Below the pieces are notes generated by a model. That model was not told the origin of the DNA. It worked only from the letters and a program-made list of their open reading frames with translations, and did no database searches. From Bradyrhizobium sp. WSM471 (lineage in GTDB: Bacteria > Pseudomonadota > Alphaproteobacteria > Rhizobiales > Xanthobacteraceae), in the NCBI RefSeq assembly GCF_000244915.1, contig NZ_CM001442.1:1984001-2048000 (forward strand): a DNA stretch of 64,000 nt. The letters run 5' to 3'. The position numbers and the translations under genes are program-made. How positions within the stretch are numbered: position 1 is the first letter of the stretch; every line of letters starts with the position of its first letter. Of the stretch, positions 27,083 to 35,435 are shown in pieces.

Positions 27083-27631
27083 TCAAAACGTCGGCGGCGT
27101 GCAGGCCGAGATCACCTCGCACGGCTTGCCGCCGACGCAGCGGAAGCGATGCGGGCGACGGCTCTCGAAGTAGTAGGCATCGCCCGGATTGAGGATGCGG
27201 CGCTCGTCCTCGACGGTGACTTCGAGCTTTCCCGAGATCACGATGCCGCCTTCCTCGCCGTCATGGACGAGGTGAACGCGCCCGGTGTCGCTGCCGGGCT
27301 CATAGCGCTCCTTCAGGATCTGCAGGCTGCGACCGAACAGATTGTCGCCGACTTGCCGATAGGAGATCGGCTTCTTGCCAACCTCGGTCAACTCTTCGCC
27401 GCGGTAGAAGATCTTGCGCCGGCTCTCCGGCTCCAGCGCGAAGAATTCGGCAAGGCCCATCGGAATGCCGTCCAGGATGCGCTTGAGCGCCCCCACGGAT
27501 GGGTTCATCTGGTTGGATTCGATCAGTGAGATCGTCGAATTGGTGACGCCGGCGCGTTTGGCGAGTTCGCGCTGCGACAGCTTCTGGCGCGCCCGGATGA
27601 ATCGCAGCCGTCCACCGATATCGACGCTCAT
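27083..27631 (-). CDS. XRE-cupin transcriptional regulator (PuuR-like)
   Basis: This 182-aa protein has an N-terminal helix-turn-helix (RQKLSQRELAKRAGVTNSTI, residues 15-34, then SLIESNQMNPS) and a C-terminal cupin domain (HDGEEGGIVISGKLEV and GDAYYFESRRPHRF). This is the architecture of E. coli PuuR, the repressor of putrescine use, whose length (185 aa) matches. It is divergent from the transaminase and dadA genes across 149 bp and is the likely regulator of both. The inducer may be an amine or amino acid. Confidence 0.9.
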   Translation of the reverse strand: MSVDIGGRLRFIRARQKLSQRELAKRAGVTNSTISLIESNQMNPSVGALKRILDGIPMGLAEFFALEPESRRKIFYRGEELTEVGKKPISYRQVGDNLFGRSLQILKERYEPGSDTGRVHLVHDGEEGGIVISGKLEVTVEDERRILNPGDAYYFESRRPHRFRCVGGKPCEVISACTPPTF

Positions 27632-27654
27632 GTCCCTGACCCGTGTTGCAAGTG

Positions 27655-27669
27655 TTGCGGATCGCGCAA
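27655..27669. promoter_or_regulatory. Candidate operator for the PuuR-like regulator
   Basis: TTGCG (27655-27659) and CGCAA (27665-27669) form an inverted repeat with a 5-nt spacer, with a further GTTGC copy at 27644-27648. It lies 24 nt before the regulator gene and about 112 nt before the transaminase start. Short repeats are common, so this is tentative. Confidence 0.3.
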
Positions 27670-27780
27670 ATATGGACCGGCAGCCCCAGTCAAATCAATG
27701 GCTTGCAGCCCGTCAGAAAAGGACTTGTTGCGCTTTTCAAGCCGTGCCTCTGGTAGCAGGTCAGCAAAGGAGCGTGGCCC

Positions 27781-29109
27781 GTGACCCTTCATCAGATTCC
27801 GAACACCATCAAGACCGACTCGTTCTGGATGCCGTTCACGGCCAACCGGCAATTCAAGAAGGCGCCGCGCCTGTTCTCCTCGGCCGAGGGCATGCACTAC
27901 ACCACCGTCGACGGCCGCAAGGTGATCGACGCCTCCGCCGGTCTCTGGTGCGTCAATGCCGGCCACGGCCGCAAGCAGATCGCCGCCGCCGTCGAGCGCC
28001 AGCTGATGACGCTGGACTTCGCACCGTCGTTCCAGATGGGCCATCCGCTGGCATTCGACTTCGCCGAGCGTCTGGCCGAGATCGCGCCGAAGGGCCTCGA
28101 TCGCATCTTCTTCACCAATTCCGGCTCGGAGTCGGTCGACACCGCGCTGAAAATCGCGCTCGCCTATCATCGCGCCAACGGCCAGGCGAGCCGTACCCGG
28201 CTGATCGGCCGCGAACGCGGCTATCACGGCGTCGGCTTCGGCGGCACCTCGGTCGGCGGCATGGTCGCCAACCGCCGCGCCTTCGCCACCCTGCTGCCGG
28301 GCGTCGACCACATCCGCCACACCCACGATCTCACCCGCAACGCCTTCGCCAAGGATCAGCCCGAGCATGGCGCCGAGCTCGCCGATGATCTCGAGCGGTT
28401 GGTGGCCCTGCACGGCGCCGAGACCATCGCCGCCGTCATCGTCGAACCGGTGCCCGGCTCGACCGCGGTGTTGCCGCCGCCGAAGGGCTATCTCCAGCGC
28501 CTGCGCGAGATCTGCGACAAGCACGGCATCCTCCTGATCTTCGACGAGGTCATCACCGGGTTCGGCCGCCTTGGCACCCCGTTCGCCGCCAACTTCTTCG
28601 GCGTCACGCCTGATCTGATGACGACGGCCAAGGGCATCACCAACGGCACCATTCCCTGCGGCGCCGTGTTCGCGAGCCGCAAGGTTCACGACGGCCTGAT
28701 GGTCGGCCCGGAGAACGCGATGGAGCTGTTCCACGGTTATACCTATTCGGCGCATCCGGTCGCCTGCGCCGCGGGTATCGCCACGCTCGACATCTACAAG
28801 GACGAAGGCCTGCTGACGCGCGGTGCGTCGATCTCCGAATATTGGCGCGATGCGCTGCATTCGCTGAAGGGCCTGCCCAACGTCGTCGACATCCGCAATT
28901 GCGGTCTGATGGGCGCGGTCGAGCTGTCGCCGCGTGACGGTACGGTCGGCGTGCGTGGCTACGACGTCATGGTCGATTGCTTCAATCGCGGGCTGTACTT
29001 CCGCATGAGCGGCGATAGCTTTGCGCTGTCGCCTCCGCTCATCGTCGAGAAGAGCCACATCGACGATATCGTGTCGATCCTCGGTGATGCCATCAAGCGG
29101 GTGGCCTGA
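27781..29109 (+). CDS. Class III omega-amino acid:pyruvate transaminase (beta-alanine:pyruvate type)
   Basis: The 442-aa enzyme starts at GTG 27781 with an AAAGGAG ribosome site. It shows the class III fold markers DSFWMPFTANRQFKK near the N-terminus, FFTNSGSESVDTALK (about 106-120), IFDEVITGFGR (about 253) and the PLP lysine in MTTAKGITNG (about 283). These fit the beta-alanine:pyruvate transaminases that pass the omega-amino group to pyruvate, making L-alanine. The related PuuE/SpuC enzymes in polyamine breakdown are the alternative. It is followed by dadA, which could process alanine. Confidence 0.92.
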   Translation: MTLHQIPNTIKTDSFWMPFTANRQFKKAPRLFSSAEGMHYTTVDGRKVIDASAGLWCVNAGHGRKQIAAAVERQLMTLDFAPSFQMGHPLAFDFAERLAEIAPKGLDRIFFTNSGSESVDTALKIALAYHRANGQASRTRLIGRERGYHGVGFGGTSVGGMVANRRAFATLLPGVDHIRHTHDLTRNAFAKDQPEHGAELADDLERLVALHGAETIAAVIVEPVPGSTAVLPPPKGYLQRLREICDKHGILLIFDEVITGFGRLGTPFAANFFGVTPDLMTTAKGITNGTIPCGAVFASRKVHDGLMVGPENAMELFHGYTYSAHPVACAAGIATLDIYKDEGLLTRGASISEYWRDALHSLKGLPNVVDIRNCGLMGAVELSPRDGTVGVRGYDVMVDCFNRGLYFRMSGDSFALSPPLIVEKSHIDDIVSILGDAIKRVA

Positions 29110-29178
29110 TAATTGCTCTCGCCGTTGCGAGTTGCCTCTTGCAGCGGCGCGCGTGATGCCGCGGGAGTTTGACGAAGC

Positions 29179-30444
29179 GTGAAAGTTCTGATCCTCGGCA
29201 GCGGTGTCATCGGTGTCACCTCTGCCTACTACCTCGCGCGTGCCGGCCATGAGGTGACGGTGGTCGACCGTCAGCCCGAACCGGCGCTCGAAACCTCCTT
29301 TGCCAATGCCGGCGAAGTGTCGCCCGGCTATTCCTCGCCCTGGGCCGGTCCCGGCGTCCCGGTGAAGGCGGTCAAATGGCTGCTGATGAAGCACGGCCCG
29401 CTGGTGATCCGGCCGAAGCTCGATCCCGTGATGTGGGTCTGGCTCGTCAAGATGCTGCGCAACTGCACCAGCGCGCGCTATGCGGTCAACAAAAGCCGGA
29501 TGATCCCGATCGCGGAATACAGCCGCGATTGCCTGCGCGACCTGCGCCGCGACATCGGCATCCAGTATGACGAGCGCTCGCAGGGCACGCTCCAGCTGTT
29601 CCGCTATCAGGCCCAACTCGACGGCACCGGCGAGGACATCGCCGTGCTCAAGCAATACGGCGTGCCGTTCGAGGTGTTGGACCGTGAGGGCTGCATCGCG
29701 GCCGAGCCGGCGCTGGCGGGCGTGAAGGAGAAGTTCGCGGGCGGACTGCGCTTGCCGCAGGACGAGACCGGCGATTGCCACATGTTCACGCAGGCGCTGG
29801 CCAAGCACGCCGAAGCGCTCGGCGTGCGCTTCATGTTCAACACCGGCATCGAGCGCATCGTCACCGACGGCGCGCGCGTCAGCGGCGTCGCGACCAGCGC
29901 CGGGATGTTGCTGGCCGACAGCTACGTCCTCGCGCTCGGAAGCTGGTCGTCGCGGCTGGTCGCGCCGCTCGATATTTCGCTGCCGGTCTATCCGGTGAAG
30001 GGCTATTCGATCACGGTACCGATCAAGGACGCTTCCGGCGCGCCGGAATCGACCGTGATGGACGAGAGCTACAAGGTCGCCATCACGCGCCTCGGCAATC
30101 GCATCCGCGTCGGCGGTACCGCCGAAATCTCCGGCTTCTCGAGCCAGCTCTATGATGCGCGCCGCGCCACGCTCGATCACTCCCTGACCGATCTGTTCCC
30201 GCGCGGCGGCGATCTCTCCAAGGCGACGTTCTGGAGCGGCCTGCGTCCGATGACGCCGGACGGCCCGCCCGTGATCGGCCCGACGAAGTACGCCAACTTG
30301 CACCTCAACACCGGCCACGGCACGCTCGGCTGGACCATGTCTTGCGGTTCGGGACGGGTGCTTGCGGACATGCTGTCGGGCAAGAAGCCGGATGTGGATG
30401 TGAGCGCGCTGACCGTCGACCGGTACGAACACCGGTTTGGGTAA
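29179..30444 (+). CDS. dadA: D-amino acid dehydrogenase
   Basis: The 421-aa flavoprotein starts at GTG 29179 with the FAD motif [20 protein letters not shown] at residues 2-21. It has the DadA markers [13 protein letters not shown] (about 51) and [15 protein letters not shown] near residue 380. DadA oxidises D-alanine and other D-amino acids to 2-oxo acids and passes electrons to the quinone pool at the inner membrane. It sits 69 bp after the transaminase gene, with the same orientation and probably the same regulator. The alanine racemase that usually feeds DadA is not in the window. Confidence 0.93.
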   Translation: MKVLILGSGVIGVTSAYYLARAGHEVTVVDRQPEPALETSFANAGEVSPGYSSPWAGPGVPVKAVKWLLMKHGPLVIRPKLDPVMWVWLVKMLRNCTSARYAVNKSRMIPIAEYSRDCLRDLRRDIGIQYDERSQGTLQLFRYQAQLDGTGEDIAVLKQYGVPFEVLDREGCIAAEPALAGVKEKFAGGLRLPQDETGDCHMFTQALAKHAEALGVRFMFNTGIERIVTDGARVSGVATSAGMLLADSYVLALGSWSSRLVAPLDISLPVYPVKGYSITVPIKDASGAPESTVMDESYKVAITRLGNRIRVGGTAEISGFSSQLYDARRATLDHSLTDLFPRGGDLSKATFWSGLRPMTPDGPPVIGPTKYANLHLNTGHGTLGWTMSCGSGRVLADMLSGKKPDVDVSALTVDRYEHRFG

Positions 30445-30491
30445 CACTCTCTCCCTCGCAATGATGATGGGAGGCGTTCACGTCATGATGT

Positions 30492-31049
30492 TCAAGGCGG
30501 CTCGCGCCGTGCGGACAGAATCCGGGCGATGTGGCCATCATTGCCGTACATGGCATCCCACAAATCGACGCCGGACGCCCACGAGCTGATCCAATCTTCG
30601 AAACCGCGCGATTCCTCGAAGAATGCGGCGCTCCAGTCGTCTCCATCCTGAGCATTGGGATCGAAGATTCGCATCGGGAAGTCCGGGGCGAGACAATCGA
30701 TGCAAGAGTAGATCGCGCATCCCCAATGGCAGATAGGTAGCAGGGCATCGGGCCATCCCAGCTCTGGCGCGCTGCGAAACACGTCGTAAATCGCAACAGC
30801 GGTCTTGCCGGTATCGTCGGGAACGCCGTTCGTTAGCCCGATGAGCCCATATCCCGGGCCGAAGCCTCCATTCCCGATCTCTGCATAGATGCGTTTCAAA
30901 AGGGATGGCAGCCCGAAACGAAGATGCTTTTCGTCGGAGTCGATATCGCCGGGCTTGCCCGGCATCAATCCCGCGTGCGGGGGGCGGCCTAGATCGGTGG
31001 GTTTCGTTTTCAATCGCCGTCGGATCGCGGCGATGATGGGGTCATCCAT
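30492..31049 (-). CDS. SMI1/KNR4 (SUKH) family protein
   Basis: This 185-aa protein carries the SUKH signature LLKRIYAEIGNGGFGPGYGL (about residues 50-69) and a Trp-rich C-terminal region (PICHWGCAIYSCID, WISSWASGVDLWD). SUKH proteins often act as immunity proteins against secreted or contact-dependent toxins, or as regulators. No toxin gene is adjacent, so this is an orphan. It lies on the minus strand between amine-metabolism genes, and its base composition is somewhat lower in GC than its neighbours, which hints at separate acquisition. Confidence 0.85.
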   Translation of the reverse strand: MDDPIIAAIRRRLKTKPTDLGRPPHAGLMPGKPGDIDSDEKHLRFGLPSLLKRIYAEIGNGGFGPGYGLIGLTNGVPDDTGKTAVAIYDVFRSAPELGWPDALLPICHWGCAIYSCIDCLAPDFPMRIFDPNAQDGDDWSAAFFEESRGFEDWISSWASGVDLWDAMYGNDGHIARILSARREPP

Positions 31050-31112
31050 CGGTGGCTTCCCTCACCTCGCGAAATGCCCTCACATTATGCCAGCAGACGG
31101 AGCGCCGGCAAA

Positions 31113-31799
31113 CTACCCGGCCCCCGTCACGCAATTCACCCACAGTACCACCGCCTTGGTATCCTCCGCCGGGTTGGAAAACCGGTGCGGCCTGCGGCTG
31201 GCAAAGCGAAAGCTGTCACCGGTCTTCAGCGACCACGTCTCGCTGTCCACCGTCAGCATCATCTCGCCTTCGAGCACGAGGCCGGCTTCCTCGCCGTCAT
31301 GGGTGTAGAGCTCGTCGCCCGTGGAGCCGCCGGGCTCCAGATGTACCAGGAACAGATTGAGCCGGTTGTCGGCGCTGGCGGGGCTCAGCAATTGCTTGGA
31401 CACGCCGGTGCGCCAGAGCTTCAGCTCGGGCCGCTGAAGCCCGCGCGTGACGATTTGGTCGGATGCGCCGTCGGCGCTCGGGCTCGCGCCGAACAGCGCG
31501 GCGATGCCGACGCCGAGCACGTCGGCGAGCGTGGCCAGCACGCGCAGCGACGGCGACGACAGGCCGCGTTCGATCTGGCTCAGGAAGCCGATCGACAGCT
31601 CCGTGCGCGCAGCGACCGTCTCGAGCGAGAATTGCCTGATCCGCCTGAGATCGCGAATGCGGCGGCCAACCGCGACATCCATCGCCGGCTCGGCCGCTTT
31701 CGCCGTAGCCCTGGCGTTGGCTTTCACCTTCACCTTTATCTGCACCTTCTTCGCCGGCTTTGCGGCGGCCGGTCTGCGCATTCTCTTGCCACCGCTCAC
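31113..31799 (-). CDS. XRE-cupin regulator of the amino-acid transporter operon
   Basis: The 228-aa product (GTG 31799) has a Lys/Ala-rich N-terminal tail, then helix-turn-helix (FSLETVAARTELSIGFLSQI, about residues 58-77) and a cupin domain (THDGEEAGLVLEGEM and SFRFASRRPHRFSN). The cupin probably binds a small amine or amino acid. It is divergent from the transporter and oxidase genes. The 163-bp gap between them holds two palindromes, which are good candidates for its operators. It is related to, but distinct from, the regulator at 27083-27631. Confidence 0.9.
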   Translation of the reverse strand: MSGGKRMRRPAAAKPAKKVQIKVKVKANARATAKAAEPAMDVAVGRRIRDLRRIRQFSLETVAARTELSIGFLSQIERGLSSPSLRVLATLADVLGVGIAALFGASPSADGASDQIVTRGLQRPELKLWRTGVSKQLLSPASADNRLNLFLVHLEPGGSTGDELYTHDGEEAGLVLEGEMMLTVDSETWSLKTGDSFRFASRRPHRFSNPAEDTKAVVLWVNCVTGAG

Positions 31800-31813
31800 G
31801 TCAAACCGCTTCC

Positions 31814-31880
31814 TTCATGTGCATGAAAACCGCTTGCATCGGTCGTGAAAGTGTGACCAAATTTTCATATTGGTGAAAAT
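31814..31880. promoter_or_regulatory. Two palindromes in the regulator/transporter intergenic region
   Basis: TTCATG-TG-CATGAA (31814-31827) and ATTTTCA-TATTGG-TGAAAAT (31861-31867 with 31874-31880) are perfect inverted repeats, 47 bp apart, sharing TTCA/TGAA half-sites. The first starts 15 nt upstream of the regulator start and the second 83 nt upstream of the binding-protein gene. Shared half-sites suggest one dimeric regulator, most simply the adjacent XRE-cupin protein. Confidence 0.55.
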
Positions 31881-31962
31881 AGGCCGAAACGGCTTGGCCC
31901 GCAACGTCTGCGATGACGAGATCCGCGAGCGCCGCCATCGGCCGGACCCAAAGGGGAATGCG

Positions 31963-32721
31963 ATGAAGCGTTTTGGTCTGGCCGCGGTAGCGGCACTCGC
32001 GATTGCCGCAGCAGCGCCGGCTTCGGCGCAGCAAGTGCTGAAGGTCGGCTCGACGCCGACAGGCATTCCCTTCACCTTCCTCGACACCAAGACCAATTCC
32101 ATCCAGGGCATCATGGTCGATCTCGTCACTGAAGTGGGCAAGGACGCCGGCTTCAACGTGCAGATCGAGCCGATGCAGTTCTCGGCGCTGATCCCGTCGC
32201 TGACATCGAGCAAGATCGACATCATCGCGGCCGCGATGTTCATCACGGCGCCGCGCAAGGAGGTCGTCGACTTCTCCGACCCGATCTACACCTATGGCGA
32301 AGGCCTCGTGGTTCCCAAGAGCGACACCAAGGCCTACGCCACCCAGGACGATCTGAAGGGCGAGACGGTCGGCGCCCAGGTCGGCACCGCCTTCGTCGAC
32401 GCGCTGAAGAAGTCCGGCCTGTTCGCCGACGTCAAGGCTTACGACACCATCCCCGACATCCTGCGCGACGTGAACACCGGCCGCCTCAAGGCCGGTTACG
32501 CCGATTGCCCGATCCTCGCCTACAATCTGAAGCAGGGCGGCTTCCCCGAGGTGCGCCTGGTCGACGGCTACAAGCCCGTCACCGTCGGCTCGGTCGGCAT
32601 CGGCGTGCGCAAGGGCGAGACCGCGCTGCTCGGCAAGATCAACGCCTCGCTCGCCAAGCTGAAGGCCAACGGCACCATCGACAAGATCCTCGACAAATGG
32701 GGCCTGAAGGCACAGGGTTGA
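31963..32721 (+). CDS. Amino-acid ABC transporter substrate-binding protein
   Basis: ATG 31963 with GGGG upstream gives 252 aa. A Sec signal ends near ASA|QQV. The family 3 solute-binding fold shows VGSTPTGIPFTFLD, DIIAAAMFITAPRKEVVDFSDP and the closing LDKWGLK. The sequence type binds polar amino acids or related amines. It is the first of four co-oriented genes (binding protein, permease, ATPase, oxidase), with gaps of 31, -4 and 12 bp. Confidence 0.93.
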   Translation: MKRFGLAAVAALAIAAAAPASAQQVLKVGSTPTGIPFTFLDTKTNSIQGIMVDLVTEVGKDAGFNVQIEPMQFSALIPSLTSSKIDIIAAAMFITAPRKEVVDFSDPIYTYGEGLVVPKSDTKAYATQDDLKGETVGAQVGTAFVDALKKSGLFADVKAYDTIPDILRDVNTGRLKAGYADCPILAYNLKQGGFPEVRLVDGYKPVTVGSVGIGVRKGETALLGKINASLAKLKANGTIDKILDKWGLKAQG

Positions 32722-32752
32722 TCGCAAGAGGCCAATCGATGAAGGCTGATCG

Positions 32753-33406
32753 ATGAAAGGCTTCTGGCACGACGCAGCCGAATTCTTCCCGATCCTGATG
32801 AGCGGCGTCGTGCTGACGATCGTCGTCACCATCGGCTCGCTGCTGCTGTCGACGGTGCTTGGCCTCGTCTGGGCGATGATGCGGGTCTCCGGCATCCGCG
32901 TCCTGTCGCTGCTCAGCGCCAGCCTGATCAACGTGATCCGCGGCATTCCGATCATCGTGCTGTTGTTCTACCTCTACTTCGTGATGCCCGATCTCGGCGT
33001 CACGCTGTCCGCGTTGCAGGCCGCGATCCTCGGGCTCGGCATCGCCTACTCGGCCTATCAGGCGGAAAATTTCCGCGCCGGCATCGAGGCCATCGACAAA
33101 GGGCAGATCGAGGCGGCGCAATCGATCGGCATGGGCTGGTGGCTGACCATGCGCCGGGTCGTGCTGCCGCAGGCGGTGCGCATCGTGCTGCCGCCCTACG
33201 GCAACGTCATGATCATGATGCTGAAAGACTCCTCGCAGGCCTCGACTATCACGGTGGCCGAGCTCGCGCTGCAAGGCAAGCTGATCGCATCCTCGACCTT
33301 CAAGAACACCAACGTGTTCACGATGGTCGCGCTGATGTATCTCACCATGAGCATTCCGCTGATCCTGCTGGTCCGTCACTTCGAGAAGCGGGCCGGCAAG
33401 AAATGA
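32753..33406 (+). CDS. Amino-acid ABC transporter permease
   Basis: This 217-aa protein has about five membrane helices and the permease EAA loop ([20 protein letters not shown], about residues 121-140), which docks the ATPase. It belongs to the HisM/GlnP type. A single permease gene is present, so the transporter is probably a homodimer. The stop overlaps the ATPase start as ATGA. Confidence 0.93.
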   Translation: MKGFWHDAAEFFPILMSGVVLTIVVTIGSLLLSTVLGLVWAMMRVSGIRVLSLLSASLINVIRGIPIIVLLFYLYFVMPDLGVTLSALQAAILGLGIAYSAYQAENFRAGIEAIDKGQIEAAQSIGMGWWLTMRRVVLPQAVRIVLPPYGNVMIMMLKDSSQASTITVAELALQGKLIASSTFKNTNVFTMVALMYLTMSIPLILLVRHFEKRAGKK

Positions 33407-34134
33407 TCGAGCTGACCGACGTCCACAAGAGCTTTGGCGAGAACGAGGTGCTCAAGGGCATCACGGCGTCCGTCCAGAAAGGCGAGGTGGTCTGCATCGT
33501 CGGCCCCTCCGGCTCCGGCAAATCCACCATCTTGCGCTGTATCAATGGTCTCGAAAGCTACGACAGCGGCGAGATCAGCGTCGAGGGATTGAAGGTCGAT
33601 CGCGACGCGCCGTCGATCGTGAAGATCCGCACCCAGGTCTCGATGGTGTTCCAGCGCTTCAATCTGTTTCCGCACCGGACGGTGCTGGAGAACGTGGTCG
33701 AAGGTCCGCTCTATGTGAAGAAGGAGCCGCGCGCTGCCGCATTCGAGCGTGGCCGCGCGCTGCTCGCCCAGGTGGGCCTTGCCGAGAAAGCCAACGAGCA
33801 TCCGCCGCAGCTCTCCGGCGGCCAGCAGCAGCGCGTCGCGATCGCGCGCGCGCTGGCGATGCAGCCCAAGGCCATCCTGTTCGACGAACCGACCTCGGCG
33901 CTCGATCCTGAATTGGTCGGCGACGTTCTCGGCGTGATGCGCAAGCTTGCCGACGACGGCATGACCATGGTCGTCGTCACCCACGAGATGGGTTTTGCCC
34001 GCGACGTCGCCGACCGCGTGCTGTTCATCGACGGCGGCGTCATCGTCGAGCAGGGACCGGCGAAATCGGTGCTCAACCAACCGCAGCATGCGCGGACGCA
34101 GGATTTTCTGCGCCGCGTGCTGCATCCGCTCTGA
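33403..34134 (+). CDS. Amino-acid ABC transporter ATP-binding protein
   Basis: The 243-aa product begins [19 protein letters not shown] at ATG 33403. Motifs are Walker [10 protein letters not shown] (about residues 34-42), signature LSGGQQQR (about 138), Walker [12 protein letters not shown] and the H-loop [10 protein letters not shown]. It is a canonical GlnQ/HisP-type subunit. A longer open frame starting at 33139 is a shadow. Confidence 0.95.
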   Translation: MIELTDVHKSFGENEVLKGITASVQKGEVVCIVGPSGSGKSTILRCINGLESYDSGEISVEGLKVDRDAPSIVKIRTQVSMVFQRFNLFPHRTVLENVVEGPLYVKKEPRAAAFERGRALLAQVGLAEKANEHPPQLSGGQQQRVAIARALAMQPKAILFDEPTSALDPELVGDVLGVMRKLADDGMTMVVVTHEMGFARDVADRVLFIDGGVIVEQGPAKSVLNQPQHARTQDFLRRVLHPL

Positions 34135-34146
34135 CCGGTTCTTGCC

Positions 34147-35433
34147 ATGACCACGCGCCTGCCTCTGCCGCCGTCTCTCTATGCCGACACCGCCGTCGCG
34201 CCGGTGGCCACGCCGCCGCTCGACATCGACAAGACGGTCTCGGTCGCCATCATCGGCGGTGGCTACACTGGTCTGTCCACCGCGTTGCATCTGGCGGAGC
34301 AGGGCGTTGAGGCGCTGGTGCTGGAGGCGCAGGAGCCGGGCTGGGGCGCATCCGGCAATAATGGCGGCCATACCAATCCCGGCCTGAAGCACGATCCCGA
34401 TCAGATCGAGGCGGATTTCGGCACTGAGCTCGGCCGCCGCATGATCGCGTTCTCCTGCGGCACGACGAACTTCACCCACGATCTGATCCGCCGCTATCAG
34501 ATCCCGTGCGAGGCGCGGCAGAACGGCACGCTGCGCGCCGCCTATAACCAGGCCAGCGCCGCCGCGATCGAGACAACCGCGCGGCAGTGCATCGCCCGCG
34601 GCATGCCGGTGTCGTACCTCAATCGCGAGCAGCTGCGCGAGATGACCGGCACGGATCGCTACATCGGCGCCATGCTGGATACCCGCGGCGGCGACCTGCA
34701 TCCGCTCAGCTACGCTCGCGGCCTTGCGCGCGCTGCGATCTCCGCAGGCGCGAAAATCCATGGCGAAACACCGGCACTATCACTCCGTCGCGAGGGCAGC
34801 CGCTGGCGCATCGAGACGCCGCGCGCGGTGGTGCATGCCGACAAGGTGCTGCTCGCGACCAACGGTTTTACGGACGATCTCTGGCCGGCGCTTCGCCGCA
34901 CCATTGTGCCAGTGTTCTCCTCGATCGCCGCCACCGCGCCGTTGTCCGACGATGTTGCCCGTTCGATCATGCCGACGCGTCCCGTCCTTTACGAGAGCGG
35001 CCACATCACTGTCTATTACCGCATCGATCAGCAGAACCGCCTCTTGATGGGTGGTCGCGGTCCGATGCGCTGGATCAATTCGCCGCGCGACGTCGCCTAT
35101 CTCATGCGATACGCCGAGCGGCTATGGCCGCAGCTCAAGGGCGTTGCCTGGACCCATGGCTGGAACAGCCGGCTCGCCATCACCAAAGATCATTACCCGC
35201 ATGTGCACGAGCCCGCGGACAACATCCTGATCTCGCTCGGCTGCAACGGCCGCGGCGTCGCGCTCTCGACCGCGATGGGCGCGCAGCTCGCGCGACGTCT
35301 GATCGGCGGTGCCAAGGCCGAGATCGACATGCCCGTCACCGGCATCAAGCCGATCCCGATGCATGCCTTCTGGCCGGTCGGCGTGACGACGGCAGTGATC
35401 GCTGGTCGCGTGCGGGACCGGCTGGGGATCTAA
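34147..35433 (+). CDS. FAD-dependent amine oxidoreductase (PuuB/gamma-glutamylputrescine-oxidase-like)
   Basis: The 428-aa DAO-family flavoprotein has the FAD motif VAIIGGGYTGLSTALHLAEQ (about residues 34-53), the next block WGASGNNGGHTNPGLKHDPD, and the C-terminal NILISLGCNGRGVALST. The order of motifs matches PuuB-type oxidases, which act on gamma-glutamyl-putrescine and related secondary amines. It is 12 bp after the transporter ATPase gene, so its substrate is probably what the transporter brings in. It ends 2 bp from the convergent ggt stop. Confidence 0.88.
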   Translation: MTTRLPLPPSLYADTAVAPVATPPLDIDKTVSVAIIGGGYTGLSTALHLAEQGVEALVLEAQEPGWGASGNNGGHTNPGLKHDPDQIEADFGTELGRRMIAFSCGTTNFTHDLIRRYQIPCEARQNGTLRAAYNQASAAAIETTARQCIARGMPVSYLNREQLREMTGTDRYIGAMLDTRGGDLHPLSYARGLARAAISAGAKIHGETPALSLRREGSRWRIETPRAVVHADKVLLATNGFTDDLWPALRRTIVPVFSSIAATAPLSDDVARSIMPTRPVLYESGHITVYYRIDQQNRLLMGGRGPMRWINSPRDVAYLMRYAERLWPQLKGVAWTHGWNSRLAITKDHYPHVHEPADNILISLGCNGRGVALSTAMGAQLARRLIGGAKAEIDMPVTGIKPIPMHAFWPVGVTTAVIAGRVRDRLGI

Positions 35434-35435
35434 GC

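Noticed and set aside
27628..30447. 939-codon minus-strand frame across the transaminase and dadA genes
   Set aside because: Antisense of two well-supported enzymes; no ribosome site and no recognisable motif.
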